From NCBI RefSeq assembly GCF_012641475.1, contig NZ_JABAIL010000007.1, positions 248,001-312,000 of the forward strand: DNA of 64,000 nt. The letters run 5' to 3'. The stretch is from Flammeovirga agarivorans (lineage in GTDB: Bacteria; Bacteroidota; Bacteroidia; Cytophagales; Flammeovirgaceae). Of this stretch, positions 53,935 through 61,270 are shown piece by piece; the first letter of the stretch is position 1, and the number at the start of each line of letters is the position of its first letter. The translations under genes and the position numbers were made by a program. The notes beneath the pieces are model-generated. The model had not been told where the DNA came from and did no database searches. It was given only the letters and a program-made list of their open reading frames with translations.

Positions 53935-54720
53935 ATGAAATTCGATATCACAGCAATAACTAACGCTTTAGCACCTTACAAAAACCAATTAGAACAACTT
54001 TATTTATGGAATGCAGATATATCAGGATTGGTAGATTTTGGATTAATATCAAAGGACGAATTGTCGGATCTACTACAACAGTCTATATACAATAGGGAAG
54101 TTAAAGTAAAAAATATCGTTCATCATGCACTCCATAATTATTATATAAGTGATAGAACCAAATTTGAAGAGCTTTCAATGTGGATTATTGTAAAGTGGGG
54201 AGGAATAAGAGCAGCTTCGAAAAAAGAGACTATACTATTAATCAATAACTTTATTGAAAAGGGAATACAGCCTTTTGAACGTATTGCTTCATACTCAAAA
54301 GTGGCTTCATTTATGTGTCCCGAGGAATGCATTATCTATGATGCAAGAGTGGCCTATACATTAAATTGGTTGATCTTATCCAGAAATGCTGGGACAAAAT
54401 TTTTCCCCATCCCATTAGGCAGGAATTCAAAGATGAAAGCTTTTGATATGGATGTACTTATACGTTTAAAACATATTGATAAATACCATATTGAAGATGC
54501 ATTCCATATCGAACAAAAATACATTTCAAATAGAGACAAACAATTATACATTCCTAAAAATGAGGCATATTGTTGTATGAATACATTGATCAAAGCCGTC
54601 CATCAAAAACTTTGGAATGATGAACGGAAGGAACTTTATTTTACAGAAATGCTGCTTTTTTCAATAGCCGATAATTTTATTACAAAAGAGATTACAGAAA
54701 GCATAAGGATTCAATTATAA
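53935..54720 (+). CDS. Uncharacterised protein, possibly OGG-fold
   Basis: A 261-residue soluble protein, largely helical. The middle contains FERIASYSKVASFMCPEECIIYDARVAYTLNWL. The SKvxxxxxPxxxxIYDaRVAxxLN pattern is reminiscent of helical DNA-glycosylase-like (OGG-fold) proteins, but the catalytic lysine/aspartate pair is not evident, and I do not claim a function. No signal peptide or TM segment. It follows the ferredoxin gene; a degenerate reading frame lies just downstream on the other strand. Confidence 0.6.
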   Translation: MKFDITAITNALAPYKNQLEQLYLWNADISGLVDFGLISKDELSDLLQQSIYNREVKVKNIVHHALHNYYISDRTKFEELSMWIIVKWGGIRAASKKETILLINNFIEKGIQPFERIASYSKVASFMCPEECIIYDARVAYTLNWLILSRNAGTKFFPIPLGRNSKMKAFDMDVLIRLKHIDKYHIEDAFHIEQKYISNRDKQLYIPKNEAYCCMNTLIKAVHQKLWNDERKELYFTEMLLFSIADNFITKEITESIRIQL

Positions 54721-54741
54721 ATTGAAATACAAAATACTCCT

Positions 54742-54846
54742 TTATTTGACCACAAATTTATCCCAATTGAAATTGTTTTCTTCTAAAAACTTCTTGAGTT
54801 GTATAGGTCTGTAGCTTTCATCCTTATTCCAACGTATTTTTACAGA
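54742..54846 (-). pseudogene. Possible C-terminal remnant of a lost gene
   Basis: On the minus strand a 34-codon frame runs from an in-frame TAG (54847-54849) to a TAA (54742-54744), with no start codon of its own near the 5' end. The peptide, VKIRWNKDESYRPIQLKKFL then EENNFNWDKFVVK, has protein-like composition and looks like the C terminus of a decayed gene. The remaining gap to 55222 is AT-rich and non-coding. It is short, so chance is possible. Confidence 0.3.
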
Positions 54847-54849
54847 CTA

Positions 54850-55121
54850 TATTAGATGAGCAATACATTAAATTCTATCTTCATAAATATCCTTCGTGTT
54901 ATTATATAAAGTCATTCTATTTAATAAGACTTCTACATAACAATATCAAATTATTATAGTTACTTCATATATGCCTTTAGCATAGGGTGTTACTTTATCA
55001 TCAATTTGATAAAACTTCTCTATTTAAGATGTGATATTAATTAACTTAAAGAGCATAAAGTATTTTAAATCAATCTTTTGCGAACAATTTTTATATTGCA
55101 TTACCCAAAAACTAGTTGCTT
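54850..55121. other. Non-coding AT-rich spacer
   Basis: Very AT-rich sequence with no ORF, hairpin with T-tract, tRNA or consensus promoter. It ends at the direct repeats upstream of the SDR operon. Confidence 0.3.
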
Positions 55122-55187
55122 GCCAAAATGTGTACATCAGATGCCAAAATGTTTAAGCGTAAAACACCCAATACTAGCGACCTTTGT
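55122..55187 (+). promoter_or_regulatory. Candidate AraC-type operator and promoter of the SDR operon
   Basis: TGCCAAAATGT occurs twice, at 55122-55132 and 55143-55153, a direct repeat with exactly 21-bp spacing. GACCTTTG at 55180-55187 is one mismatch from TAnnTTTG and would give a leader of about 30 nt. The third gene of the operon encodes an AraC-family protein, which may be the binder. Confidence 0.5.
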
Positions 55188-55222
55188 AAGGTAAAATTTA
55201 TGAAAACTAAATAGAAATAATC

Positions 55223-56167
55223 ATGGCTAATCAATTTGGTAAAAAAGGATGGACTCCAGAACGAATCAACAACTTAGAAGGTAAAACTTTTGTAATCACC
55301 GGAGGAAACGGAGGTGCTGGTTTTGAAGCAACAAAAATTCTTCTGAGCAAAGGAGCAGAGGTAGTGATGCTTAACCGTAGTGCAGCCAAATCTGAAAAAG
55401 CTATTGATGACCTAAAAATACTATTTGGTAAAGGTGCAAAGGTTTCTTTTATCGTAATGGATTTGGCAAGCTTAGATTCTGTTCGAAAAGCGGCAGAAGC
55501 GGTCAATAAGACAATACCTAAAATTGATGCCTTAATGTGTAATGCAGCTGTGGCTCAAGTTGCCAAACAAGAAATTACAGTAGATGGTTTTGAAAGTCAG
55601 TTAGGGACCAATCATTATGGACACTTTTTATTAAATAACTTACTTTTTGATAAGATTGAAGCATCAAATGGTAGGATTGTAGTAGTGGCTAGTGAGGGGT
55701 ATAAAATGGGAATCAAAACCATTCAATTTGACGATATGAATTGGGACAAGAATTATGAGGCCAACGCAGTATATTCTCAAAGTAAATTGGCTCAGATGAT
55801 GTTCGCTTATGAGTTACAAGATCATATAAAAAGAGCAAATAAAAATGTTGGTGTTTATGTTTGTCACCCTGGTGCATCAAAAACCTCTCTAATTAAAAAA
55901 GATGCTCCACTGATTACAAGAATTTCTTGGGCAATATTAGCAGCCTCTCCTTTGGTACAATCGGCAGAAAAAGGTGCATATCCTGAGCTAATGTGTGCTA
56001 CCGAAGAAAACTTAAAACAAAAAGCTTTTTATGGTCCTACAGGTATGAACTATTGGACAGGCCCTGTAGGGGAATGTAAATTGGAACCTCATGCATTGGA
56101 CAAAGAAGTGATGACAAAATTATGGACTTTATCAGAAAAAGAGACAAATTGTAAGTGGAACTTCTAA
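55223..56167 (+). CDS. Short-chain dehydrogenase/reductase (protochlorophyllide reductase-like SDR)
   Basis: A 314-residue classical SDR. The cofactor motif TGGNGGAGFEA (TGxxxGxG), the NADP-type basic residue region (MLNRSAAKSEKA), NAAVA, and the catalytic YSQSK (YxxxK) are in order, with VASEGY supplying the serine. The retinol dehydrogenase/protochlorophyllide reductase-like branch fits its length. Substrate unknown. First of a three-gene operon (32 bp to the membrane protein gene, then 1 bp to the AraC gene). Confidence 0.88.
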   Translation: MANQFGKKGWTPERINNLEGKTFVITGGNGGAGFEATKILLSKGAEVVMLNRSAAKSEKAIDDLKILFGKGAKVSFIVMDLASLDSVRKAAEAVNKTIPKIDALMCNAAVAQVAKQEITVDGFESQLGTNHYGHFLLNNLLFDKIEASNGRIVVVASEGYKMGIKTIQFDDMNWDKNYEANAVYSQSKLAQMMFAYELQDHIKRANKNVGVYVCHPGASKTSLIKKDAPLITRISWAILAASPLVQSAEKGAYPELMCATEENLKQKAFYGPTGMNYWTGPVGECKLEPHALDKEVMTKLWTLSEKETNCKWNF

Positions 56168-56199
56168 ACATATTCTATACAAGTTAAAATAGTAATACA

Positions 56200-56709
56200 A
56201 TGGATATATTAAAAGCAGCAACGGATTGGGGAAGAGCGGAAGCATTTTCGATTTCATTTTTCATTCTCTTCGGAATCTTATTTATCATCACAGGACTTGG
56301 TTTTTGGCAGTTGGGAAAAACTGAATTCGCCCGAGCGTTTATTTACCCTGTGTCGATAGCTGGGATATTTCTTCTAGCATCTGGATTAGGGTTGTTTTTC
56401 TCTAATAAAGCGAGAGTTGGTGAATTTGAAACTGCTTATCAACAAGATGCTTCTTCTTTTGTAGCTTCTGAGATAGAGCGAGTAGATAAAACAATCGCTA
56501 CTTACCAGACAGCTGCTTTTAAAGTATTTCCAGCTATTGCTATATTAGGAGCTTTAATGGTGATGTTTATGCAGAAACCAGTATGGCAAGCGACTGGTGT
56601 AGCTGTAATGGCAACAATGATTGTATTTACTGTTATTGATAGTAACGCAAAATCAAGGTTGGAAAATTATAAAATAGAGTTAGACTCTTTTGTTGCTAAT
56701 CAAAAATAA
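56200..56709 (+). CDS. Small membrane protein of unknown function
   Basis: A 169-residue protein with about four hydrophobic segments in two pairs: SFFILFGILFIITGLGFW and AFIYPVSIAGIFLLASGLGLF near the N terminus, then VFPAIAILGALMVMF and ATGVAVMATMIVFTVI later. A hydrophilic region of about 40 residues lies between the pairs. No domain recognised. In an operon between an SDR and an AraC regulator, it may serve in sensing or transport related to the same pathway; this is inference from position only. Confidence 0.75.
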   Translation: MDILKAATDWGRAEAFSISFFILFGILFIITGLGFWQLGKTEFARAFIYPVSIAGIFLLASGLGLFFSNKARVGEFETAYQQDASSFVASEIERVDKTIATYQTAAFKVFPAIAILGALMVMFMQKPVWQATGVAVMATMIVFTVIDSNAKSRLENYKIELDSFVANQK

Positions 56710-56710
56710 G

Positions 56711-57634
56711 ATGGAAAATATCGTTTTCAATAACATCACAGAATTCAATAAGGCTCAAGACTTACCTGCACCTGAAAACCCACTTTTTACTGTTGGTTGT
56801 AAGGTGTTAAGTGAGGATGAAATCCAGAATTGCGTTTCTTCTCAAACAGAAGTGAGTTACACTAACCAATTCTACATTATCAGTCTTAAAAATATAGTAT
56901 CAGGAGAGTTAATTTATGGAAGAACAAAATATGATAGCGAAACGGGAACAATGTTCTTCTCCTCACCGAATCAAACCTATACCATAAAAGACATTATTGT
57001 GAGTTCTGAGTCTTGGTTTATAGCCTTTCATGAGGATTTTATATCAGGTACAAATGTTAGAAAACTAATCAAGAATTATAACTTCTTTAATTATAATGTA
57101 AATGAGGCATTGCATCTTTCTCCGAAGGAGGAAAATATAATTAAAACCATCTTTAAGACCATAGAAACAGAGTATCAAAATAATCAGGATGAGTTTAGTA
57201 AGGATATTATTTTGACACATTTAGAGGCTTTATTAAAGTATGCCGATCGTTTTTATAAACGTCAGTTCTTAAACCGAAAAGAGATCAATAAAGCCTTATT
57301 TACTCGTTTTAAAGACATCTTAGATGACTATTTCGAATCCAACTTGTTAGAAGAAAATGGGATTCCAACTGCAGAATGGATGGCCAACAAATTAGGTGTC
57401 AGTCATCGTTATATGCGAGATACCATTAAAACAGAGACAGGAAAAACTGCTGTAGATCAAATCAATTTATATTTGGTGGAAGAAGCTAAAAATTTACTCC
57501 TCGGAACCAATGCTTCTATTTCTGAAACTGCCTATAAATTAGGGTTTGAATATCCTCAGTATTTCTCCCGATTATTTAAGAAAAAAACAGGATTAAGTCC
57601 TAAAGAATATATTGAATCAGCTACTATGAATTAG
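56711..57634 (+). CDS. AraC-family transcriptional regulator
   Basis: A 307-residue protein. Residues about 1-190 are a cupin-like AraC N-terminal domain (TMFFSSPNQTYTI; ESWFIAFHEDFI). Residues about 205-305 are the AraC HTH domain, with WMANKLGVSHRYMRDTIKTE and AYKLGFEYPQYFSRLFKKKTG, ending LSPKEYIES. The ATG at 56711 lies 1 nt after the stop of the membrane-protein gene. A TTG at 56690 would overlap that gene and is not needed. Probably autoregulates its operon via the 21-bp repeat at 55122. Confidence 0.9.
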   Translation: MENIVFNNITEFNKAQDLPAPENPLFTVGCKVLSEDEIQNCVSSQTEVSYTNQFYIISLKNIVSGELIYGRTKYDSETGTMFFSSPNQTYTIKDIIVSSESWFIAFHEDFISGTNVRKLIKNYNFFNYNVNEALHLSPKEENIIKTIFKTIETEYQNNQDEFSKDIILTHLEALLKYADRFYKRQFLNRKEINKALFTRFKDILDDYFESNLLEENGIPTAEWMANKLGVSHRYMRDTIKTETGKTAVDQINLYLVEEAKNLLLGTNASISETAYKLGFEYPQYFSRLFKKKTGLSPKEYIESATMN

Positions 57635-57722
57635 ATTTTGTGTACAGGTCACTCCGTGTACATGTGATACTAAGACTATCATACGAATTTCTGAAAATCG
57701 ATACTGTTATTAAATGAAACGT

Positions 57723-57757
57723 CAACTTGACTTCTTATTTAAGCAGGTTGGTTTTTT
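57723..57757 (+). terminator. Terminator of the SDR operon
   Basis: CAACTTG (57723-57729) pairs with CAGGTTG (57744-57750, one G-T pair), with an inner CTT/AAG, followed by GTTTTTT. Confidence 0.75.
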
Positions 57758-57812
57758 ATATCAAACATATTAATTTACTTCACTTTCTTATAAGCTAACT
57801 TAACGGTTCAAC

Positions 57813-58254
57813 ATGCCTCACTCAAATAATAATATATGGATACACATAGTTTGGTCTACCAAAAATAAACTACCCTTCTTTGATAAGCATATTCTTAACT
57901 ATAAGGTAATTCCAATAATTAAAAAAATTGGTACTGAGGAAGAAATACAAATCGATTCAATTAATGGATATAAAGATCATATTCATTGTCTATTGCTACT
58001 TCCTACTTCCTACTTCTAAATCAATATCATCTATAGTTCAAAAGCTAAAAGGAAAGAGTGCTTTTATCATCAATAAGGAAGACATACTTGAACAGGAATT
58101 CCATTGGGGAATTGGATATTTTGCTGTTTCTGTTAGTCCAAGATTTATTAAGTCTACTAGAGCTTACATCAATAATCAATGGAGCAAACATGAAAAAGTA
58201 AGCTATGAAAAAGAGATTAAACAGTTTGATCATTTAACTAAAAGACTTTACTAA
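57813..58254 (+). pseudogene. Frameshifted IS200/REP-associated tyrosine transposase
   Basis: Two overlapping frames join into one Y1 transposase. The first (57813-58019) has HIVWSTKNKLPFF and the HUH motif in DHIHCLLLL. The second continues SKSISSIVQKLKGKS ... FHWGIGYFAVSVSP ... AYINNQWSKH, with the catalytic tyrosine in AYINNQ. The break is at 57996-58016, where CTACTTC occurs three times in tandem; removing one 7-nt copy restores LLPTSKSISS in frame. This is a slippage duplication, apparently recent because both halves are otherwise intact. No orfB/tnpB is adjacent. REP-like hairpins follow. Confidence 0.85.
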
Positions 58255-58260
58255 CAGGCT

Positions 58261-58385
58261 CCATAACTAAAGTTATGGGCAAGAAAGATAAACTCCGTTA
58301 ACACTAAAGTGTTAACTTCGTAGAAACCTTGAAGACTTCAGTCTTGAAGGTTTTATCTATCACTTACCCATAGTTTTAACTATGG
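58261..58385. repeat. Array of REP-like hairpins downstream of the transposase
   Basis: Four close inverted repeats in 125 bp: CCATAAC-TAAA-GTTATGG (58262 region, 58261-58278); GTTAACAC-TAAA-GTGTTAAC (58297-58316); AAACCTTGAAGAC-TTCA-GTCTTGAAGGTTT with one mismatch (58324-58353); CCATAGT-TTTA-ACTATGG (58368-58385). Three share a TAAA loop, the last in reverse orientation. Such hairpin groups are typical targets of REP-associated transposases. Confidence 0.7.
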
Positions 58386-58605
58386 TGTACGTTATCTTTG
58401 CTTTTGTCATCAATAATACTCATTAATAAAGGAGTTTCATTGTGGAATTGTTTTAGAGGAACCATTATTCAAATACAAATTAATTCCACCTTTACAAGGT
58501 CCAGAAACTTTTAATTATTTTTGGCTGAGACATCTAAACTTAAAATACTTTTAGAAGTTTTACAAAGAATGAAATTAACAAACAACCAAAACTTAAAAAC
58601 ATCTT
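58386..58605 (+). other. Leader region of tenA-thiD
   Basis: 220 bp without ORF before tenA. It contains GGCTGAGA at 58523-58530, a fragment that also occurs in TPP riboswitches, but the remaining conserved elements are missing. No consensus promoter was seen. Confidence 0.3.
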
Positions 58606-59259
58606 ATGTCAAACTGGTATGAAGTAATCAGTGAAAAAACTGATTATATTTTACAAGAAATATATCAACACCCTTTCATCAAAGATCTAATGGGAGGTAA
58701 GCTATCGAAAGAAGTCTTTAATTTTTATATCAATCAAGATTCTATCTATTTGGCTGAATATAAAAAGATCCTTGCTGAAACAGGAATCAGATGTGAGGAA
58801 GATCAGGATACACAGTTTTTCTTAGGTGCTGCAACAGGGATTATTCATGTAGAAGATGCTTTGCATGAGAACTTCTTAACAGGTGAACAAAGAACGACTC
58901 AAGCTTCTCCTACTTGTGAATTATATATCAGTTACCTTTCGAGAATTGTACATACAAAATCATTAGAAGAAGGTCTGGCTGCAGTACTTCCTTGTTTTAC
59001 AATTTACAAAGAAGTAGGGGATTATATTCTTGCCAATCAAAGTAATAAAGGAGAAAATCCATATCAAGACTGGATCAATACTTATGGAGGGGAAGAGTTT
59101 GCCAACTCAGTAAAACAAGCGATTGATATTACCAATAAATTAGCAAGTAAGGCTTCTCCAGAAAGAATTGAAAAGATGAATGAAGCGTTTGAAAAAGCCT
59201 CAAAATTGGAATGGATGTTTTGGGATAGTGCATACAAACAAGAAGCATGGAAAGTATAA
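58606..59259 (+). CDS. tenA: Aminopyrimidine aminohydrolase / thiaminase II (TenA)
   Basis: A 217-residue cytoplasmic enzyme of the TenA/THI-4 family. Signature regions: FNFYINQDSIYLAEYKKIL near the N terminus, the catalytic cysteine in AVLPCFTIYKEVG (C130), NPYQDWINTYGGEEF, and the terminal KLEWMFWDSAYKQE with the conserved glutamate. It hydrolyses aminomethyl-pyrimidine breakdown products of thiamine to HMP for salvage. It overlaps thiD by 13 bp, so the two are translationally coupled and together recycle and phosphorylate the pyrimidine. Confidence 0.93.
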   Translation: MSNWYEVISEKTDYILQEIYQHPFIKDLMGGKLSKEVFNFYINQDSIYLAEYKKILAETGIRCEEDQDTQFFLGAATGIIHVEDALHENFLTGEQRTTQASPTCELYISYLSRIVHTKSLEEGLAAVLPCFTIYKEVGDYILANQSNKGENPYQDWINTYGGEEFANSVKQAIDITNKLASKASPERIEKMNEAFEKASKLEWMFWDSAYKQEAWKV

Positions 59260-60053
59260 AAACAACTTATAAAAGTGTATTGACTATTGCAGGAAGTGAT
59301 TCTGGTGGTTGTGCAGGAATCCAAGCCGATATCAAAAGTATTTCGGCTTGTGGAGCCTATGCTGCTAGTGTGATTACAGCGACAACAGCTCAAAATACAC
59401 AAGGAGTTACCGATATTTTTGCTCTTCCCGTTACTCATCTAGAAAAGCAACTAGAAGCGGTATTAAGTGATATTGATTTTAGTGCCATCAAAATTGGTAT
59501 GCTTCATTCTTGTGAAGTAATTGAAACAATTGCTACAAAACTTAGGGAATATGATATTCGAAACATTGTATTAGATCCTGTTATGGTGGCGACTTCTGGA
59601 GATATTTTAATTACAGAAGATGCTATAGAATGTTTAAAACAACTATTCCCCAAAGTTACATTGATCACTCCCAATCATAAAGAAGCAGAGTTATTGATTG
59701 GTCATGCTATTGATCAAAATAACGTTGAAGCCACTGCCAAAGAAATTGGAGCACAATTTAAAACTTCTGTCTTGCTGAAAGGTGGGCACTTTGAAACTGC
59801 TGAAATGCACGATGTGCTTTTTGAATTTCCGACAGACAAAACAACAGTCATTAACAACCCCAGAGTAGATACAAACAATACTCACGGCACTGGCTGTAGC
59901 TTATCATCAAGTATTGCAACTTTCCTTGGAAAAGGTGAAGGTTTAGAAAGCGCTGTGAAGAAAGGCTGTAGTTATGTCAATAATGCTATTTCAGAAGGAA
60001 AAGATAAGGTATTAGGGAAAGGAAATGGCCCGATTAACCATTTTGGAATCTAA
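59247..60053 (+). CDS. thiD: Hydroxymethylpyrimidine/phosphomethylpyrimidine kinase
   Basis: A 268-residue ribokinase-fold enzyme. VLTIAGSDSGGCAGIQADIKS at the start, IKIGMLHS, VLDPVMVATSGD, TPNHKEAELL and the anion-hole motif HGTGCSLSSSIA at the end are diagnostic of ThiD. It phosphorylates HMP and HMP-P to HMP-PP for thiamine synthesis. The start overlaps tenA (59247-59259). A terminator follows. Confidence 0.95.
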   Translation: MESIKTTYKSVLTIAGSDSGGCAGIQADIKSISACGAYAASVITATTAQNTQGVTDIFALPVTHLEKQLEAVLSDIDFSAIKIGMLHSCEVIETIATKLREYDIRNIVLDPVMVATSGDILITEDAIECLKQLFPKVTLITPNHKEAELLIGHAIDQNNVEATAKEIGAQFKTSVLLKGGHFETAEMHDVLFEFPTDKTTVINNPRVDTNNTHGTGCSLSSSIATFLGKGEGLESAVKKGCSYVNNAISEGKDKVLGKGNGPINHFGI

Positions 60054-60072
60054 GGGATGAGATAAAATTCTT

Positions 60073-60109
60073 GTGCATCATAGGTTCAACTATGGTGCAC
60101 TATTTTTTT
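60073..60109 (+). terminator. Terminator of tenA-thiD
   Basis: GTGCATCATAG (60073-60083) pairs with CTATGGTGCAC (60090-60100, one U-G pair), loop GTTCAA, then T7. The CATAG/CTATGG core resembles the REP-like hairpin at 58368-58385. Confidence 0.92.
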
Positions 60110-60120
60110 AATGTATTTTA

Positions 60121-61107
60121 TCATAAACTTGAACTATTACTTCTCAAATCATTCGGGCTATAACCAAACTGTTTTTTGAAAGTGCGACTAAGATGTGATG
60201 CACTATGAAAACCCAATTCATTACTTACTTCAAAAACGGATTTTGTTGTGTATTTAAATAACCGGTTGGCCTCTTCCAAACGGTGTTGATTAAAGAACTT
60301 AATGATAGGCATTCCAAAGACGGATTTAAATGCTCTTTGGAGTTTAGATTTACTGATATTATTGTTTTCACTGATCGTTTCAAGATTGGGTAAAAAGGAG
60401 TAATCAGATAAAATCTGTTCTTTGATATTGAGCATTAATGAAAAATCATCTGGATGGATTTTATTATTTGTTAGAATGCTAGAATCATTCTCAATTAGTA
60501 CTATCAATCTAGCGATAATCTCATAGGCTCTTGCATAAAAGATTGATCTATTTAACCTCACATCCGTTCTTTCTACAAAAGAATTTCGGACAAGCGATTC
60601 AATTTCCGGTGAAAGTCTGTGGTAAAAAAACCAATCTTTTTCCTCTTTTAGCCTCCTGAAAAATTTATCATTTTGTTTTTCAGACGTTTTCCAATCATCA
60701 ATCAATTCTAATGGAACTCTAATAGACATCCATCGGATCGTTTTATTGCTTGGGAAAGTTAAATTATAAGGGCGGTTAGCATCATAAATAGAGATTCCTT
60801 CGGTATTACCCGTATTTGGGGAGTGACCTAACATATCTCCATAAAAACCAATACGGATAGCCACAATTCGCTCTTTATTTTTCGGTGAATTTATTATTTC
60901 AATTGGGACTTTTACATTGAAGTCGGCCATAACTATAACAATACCACTTTGATAAGTATGTGCATAAAAGTCTCCATGCCCCATCTCATTATCAAATGAA
61001 TATTTTGATCCATCCCAGGTTCCACCATATTTTTTGCTAAACTCACTGTAGAATGCTTGTGGATTTATTTCATCTTCGATCCTGAGTACTAATGTTCGTT
61101 TATCCAT
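60121..61107 (-). CDS. AraC-family transcriptional regulator
   Basis: A 328-residue protein with a beta-rich N-terminal domain (GIVIVMADFNVKVPIEI; WMSIRVPLELID) and a C-terminal AraC/XylS domain: TISENNNISKSKLQRAFKSVFG, then VSNELGFHSASHLSRTFKKQFGYSPNDL. It is divergent from the 61271 sulfatase (163-bp gap), so it likely controls that gene. Same size and layout as the 50354 regulator, also beside a sulfatase. Confidence 0.9.
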   Translation of the reverse strand: MDKRTLVLRIEDEINPQAFYSEFSKKYGGTWDGSKYSFDNEMGHGDFYAHTYQSGIVIVMADFNVKVPIEIINSPKNKERIVAIRIGFYGDMLGHSPNTGNTEGISIYDANRPYNLTFPSNKTIRWMSIRVPLELIDDWKTSEKQNDKFFRRLKEEKDWFFYHRLSPEIESLVRNSFVERTDVRLNRSIFYARAYEIIARLIVLIENDSSILTNNKIHPDDFSLMLNIKEQILSDYSFLPNLETISENNNISKSKLQRAFKSVFGMPIIKFFNQHRLEEANRLFKYTTKSVFEVSNELGFHSASHLSRTFKKQFGYSPNDLRSNSSSL

Positions 61108-61270
61108 TAATGCGACCTCTTTTGATACTCTTAGTTTAAACAGGAGTATTATGATATTTATTTGAATGCTATTGACAATAATATGAATTATTAAACCCGA
61201 TTACAATAACGACTTTTGTACTCATCATTATGAAGTGTGATTATCAATTTCAAAAATCCTAATTAAAAAT

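Noticed and set aside
53568-54720. Ferredoxin plus unknown protein as a defence system
   Set aside because: No nuclease, helicase, reverse transcriptase or other effector is nearby and the pairing is only by proximity.
58523-58530. GGCTGAGA upstream of tenA-thiD, as in TPP riboswitches
   Set aside because: The other required elements (the ACCTGAT and GGATAATGCC-type segments and matching stems) are not found in the following sequence, so one short match is not enough.
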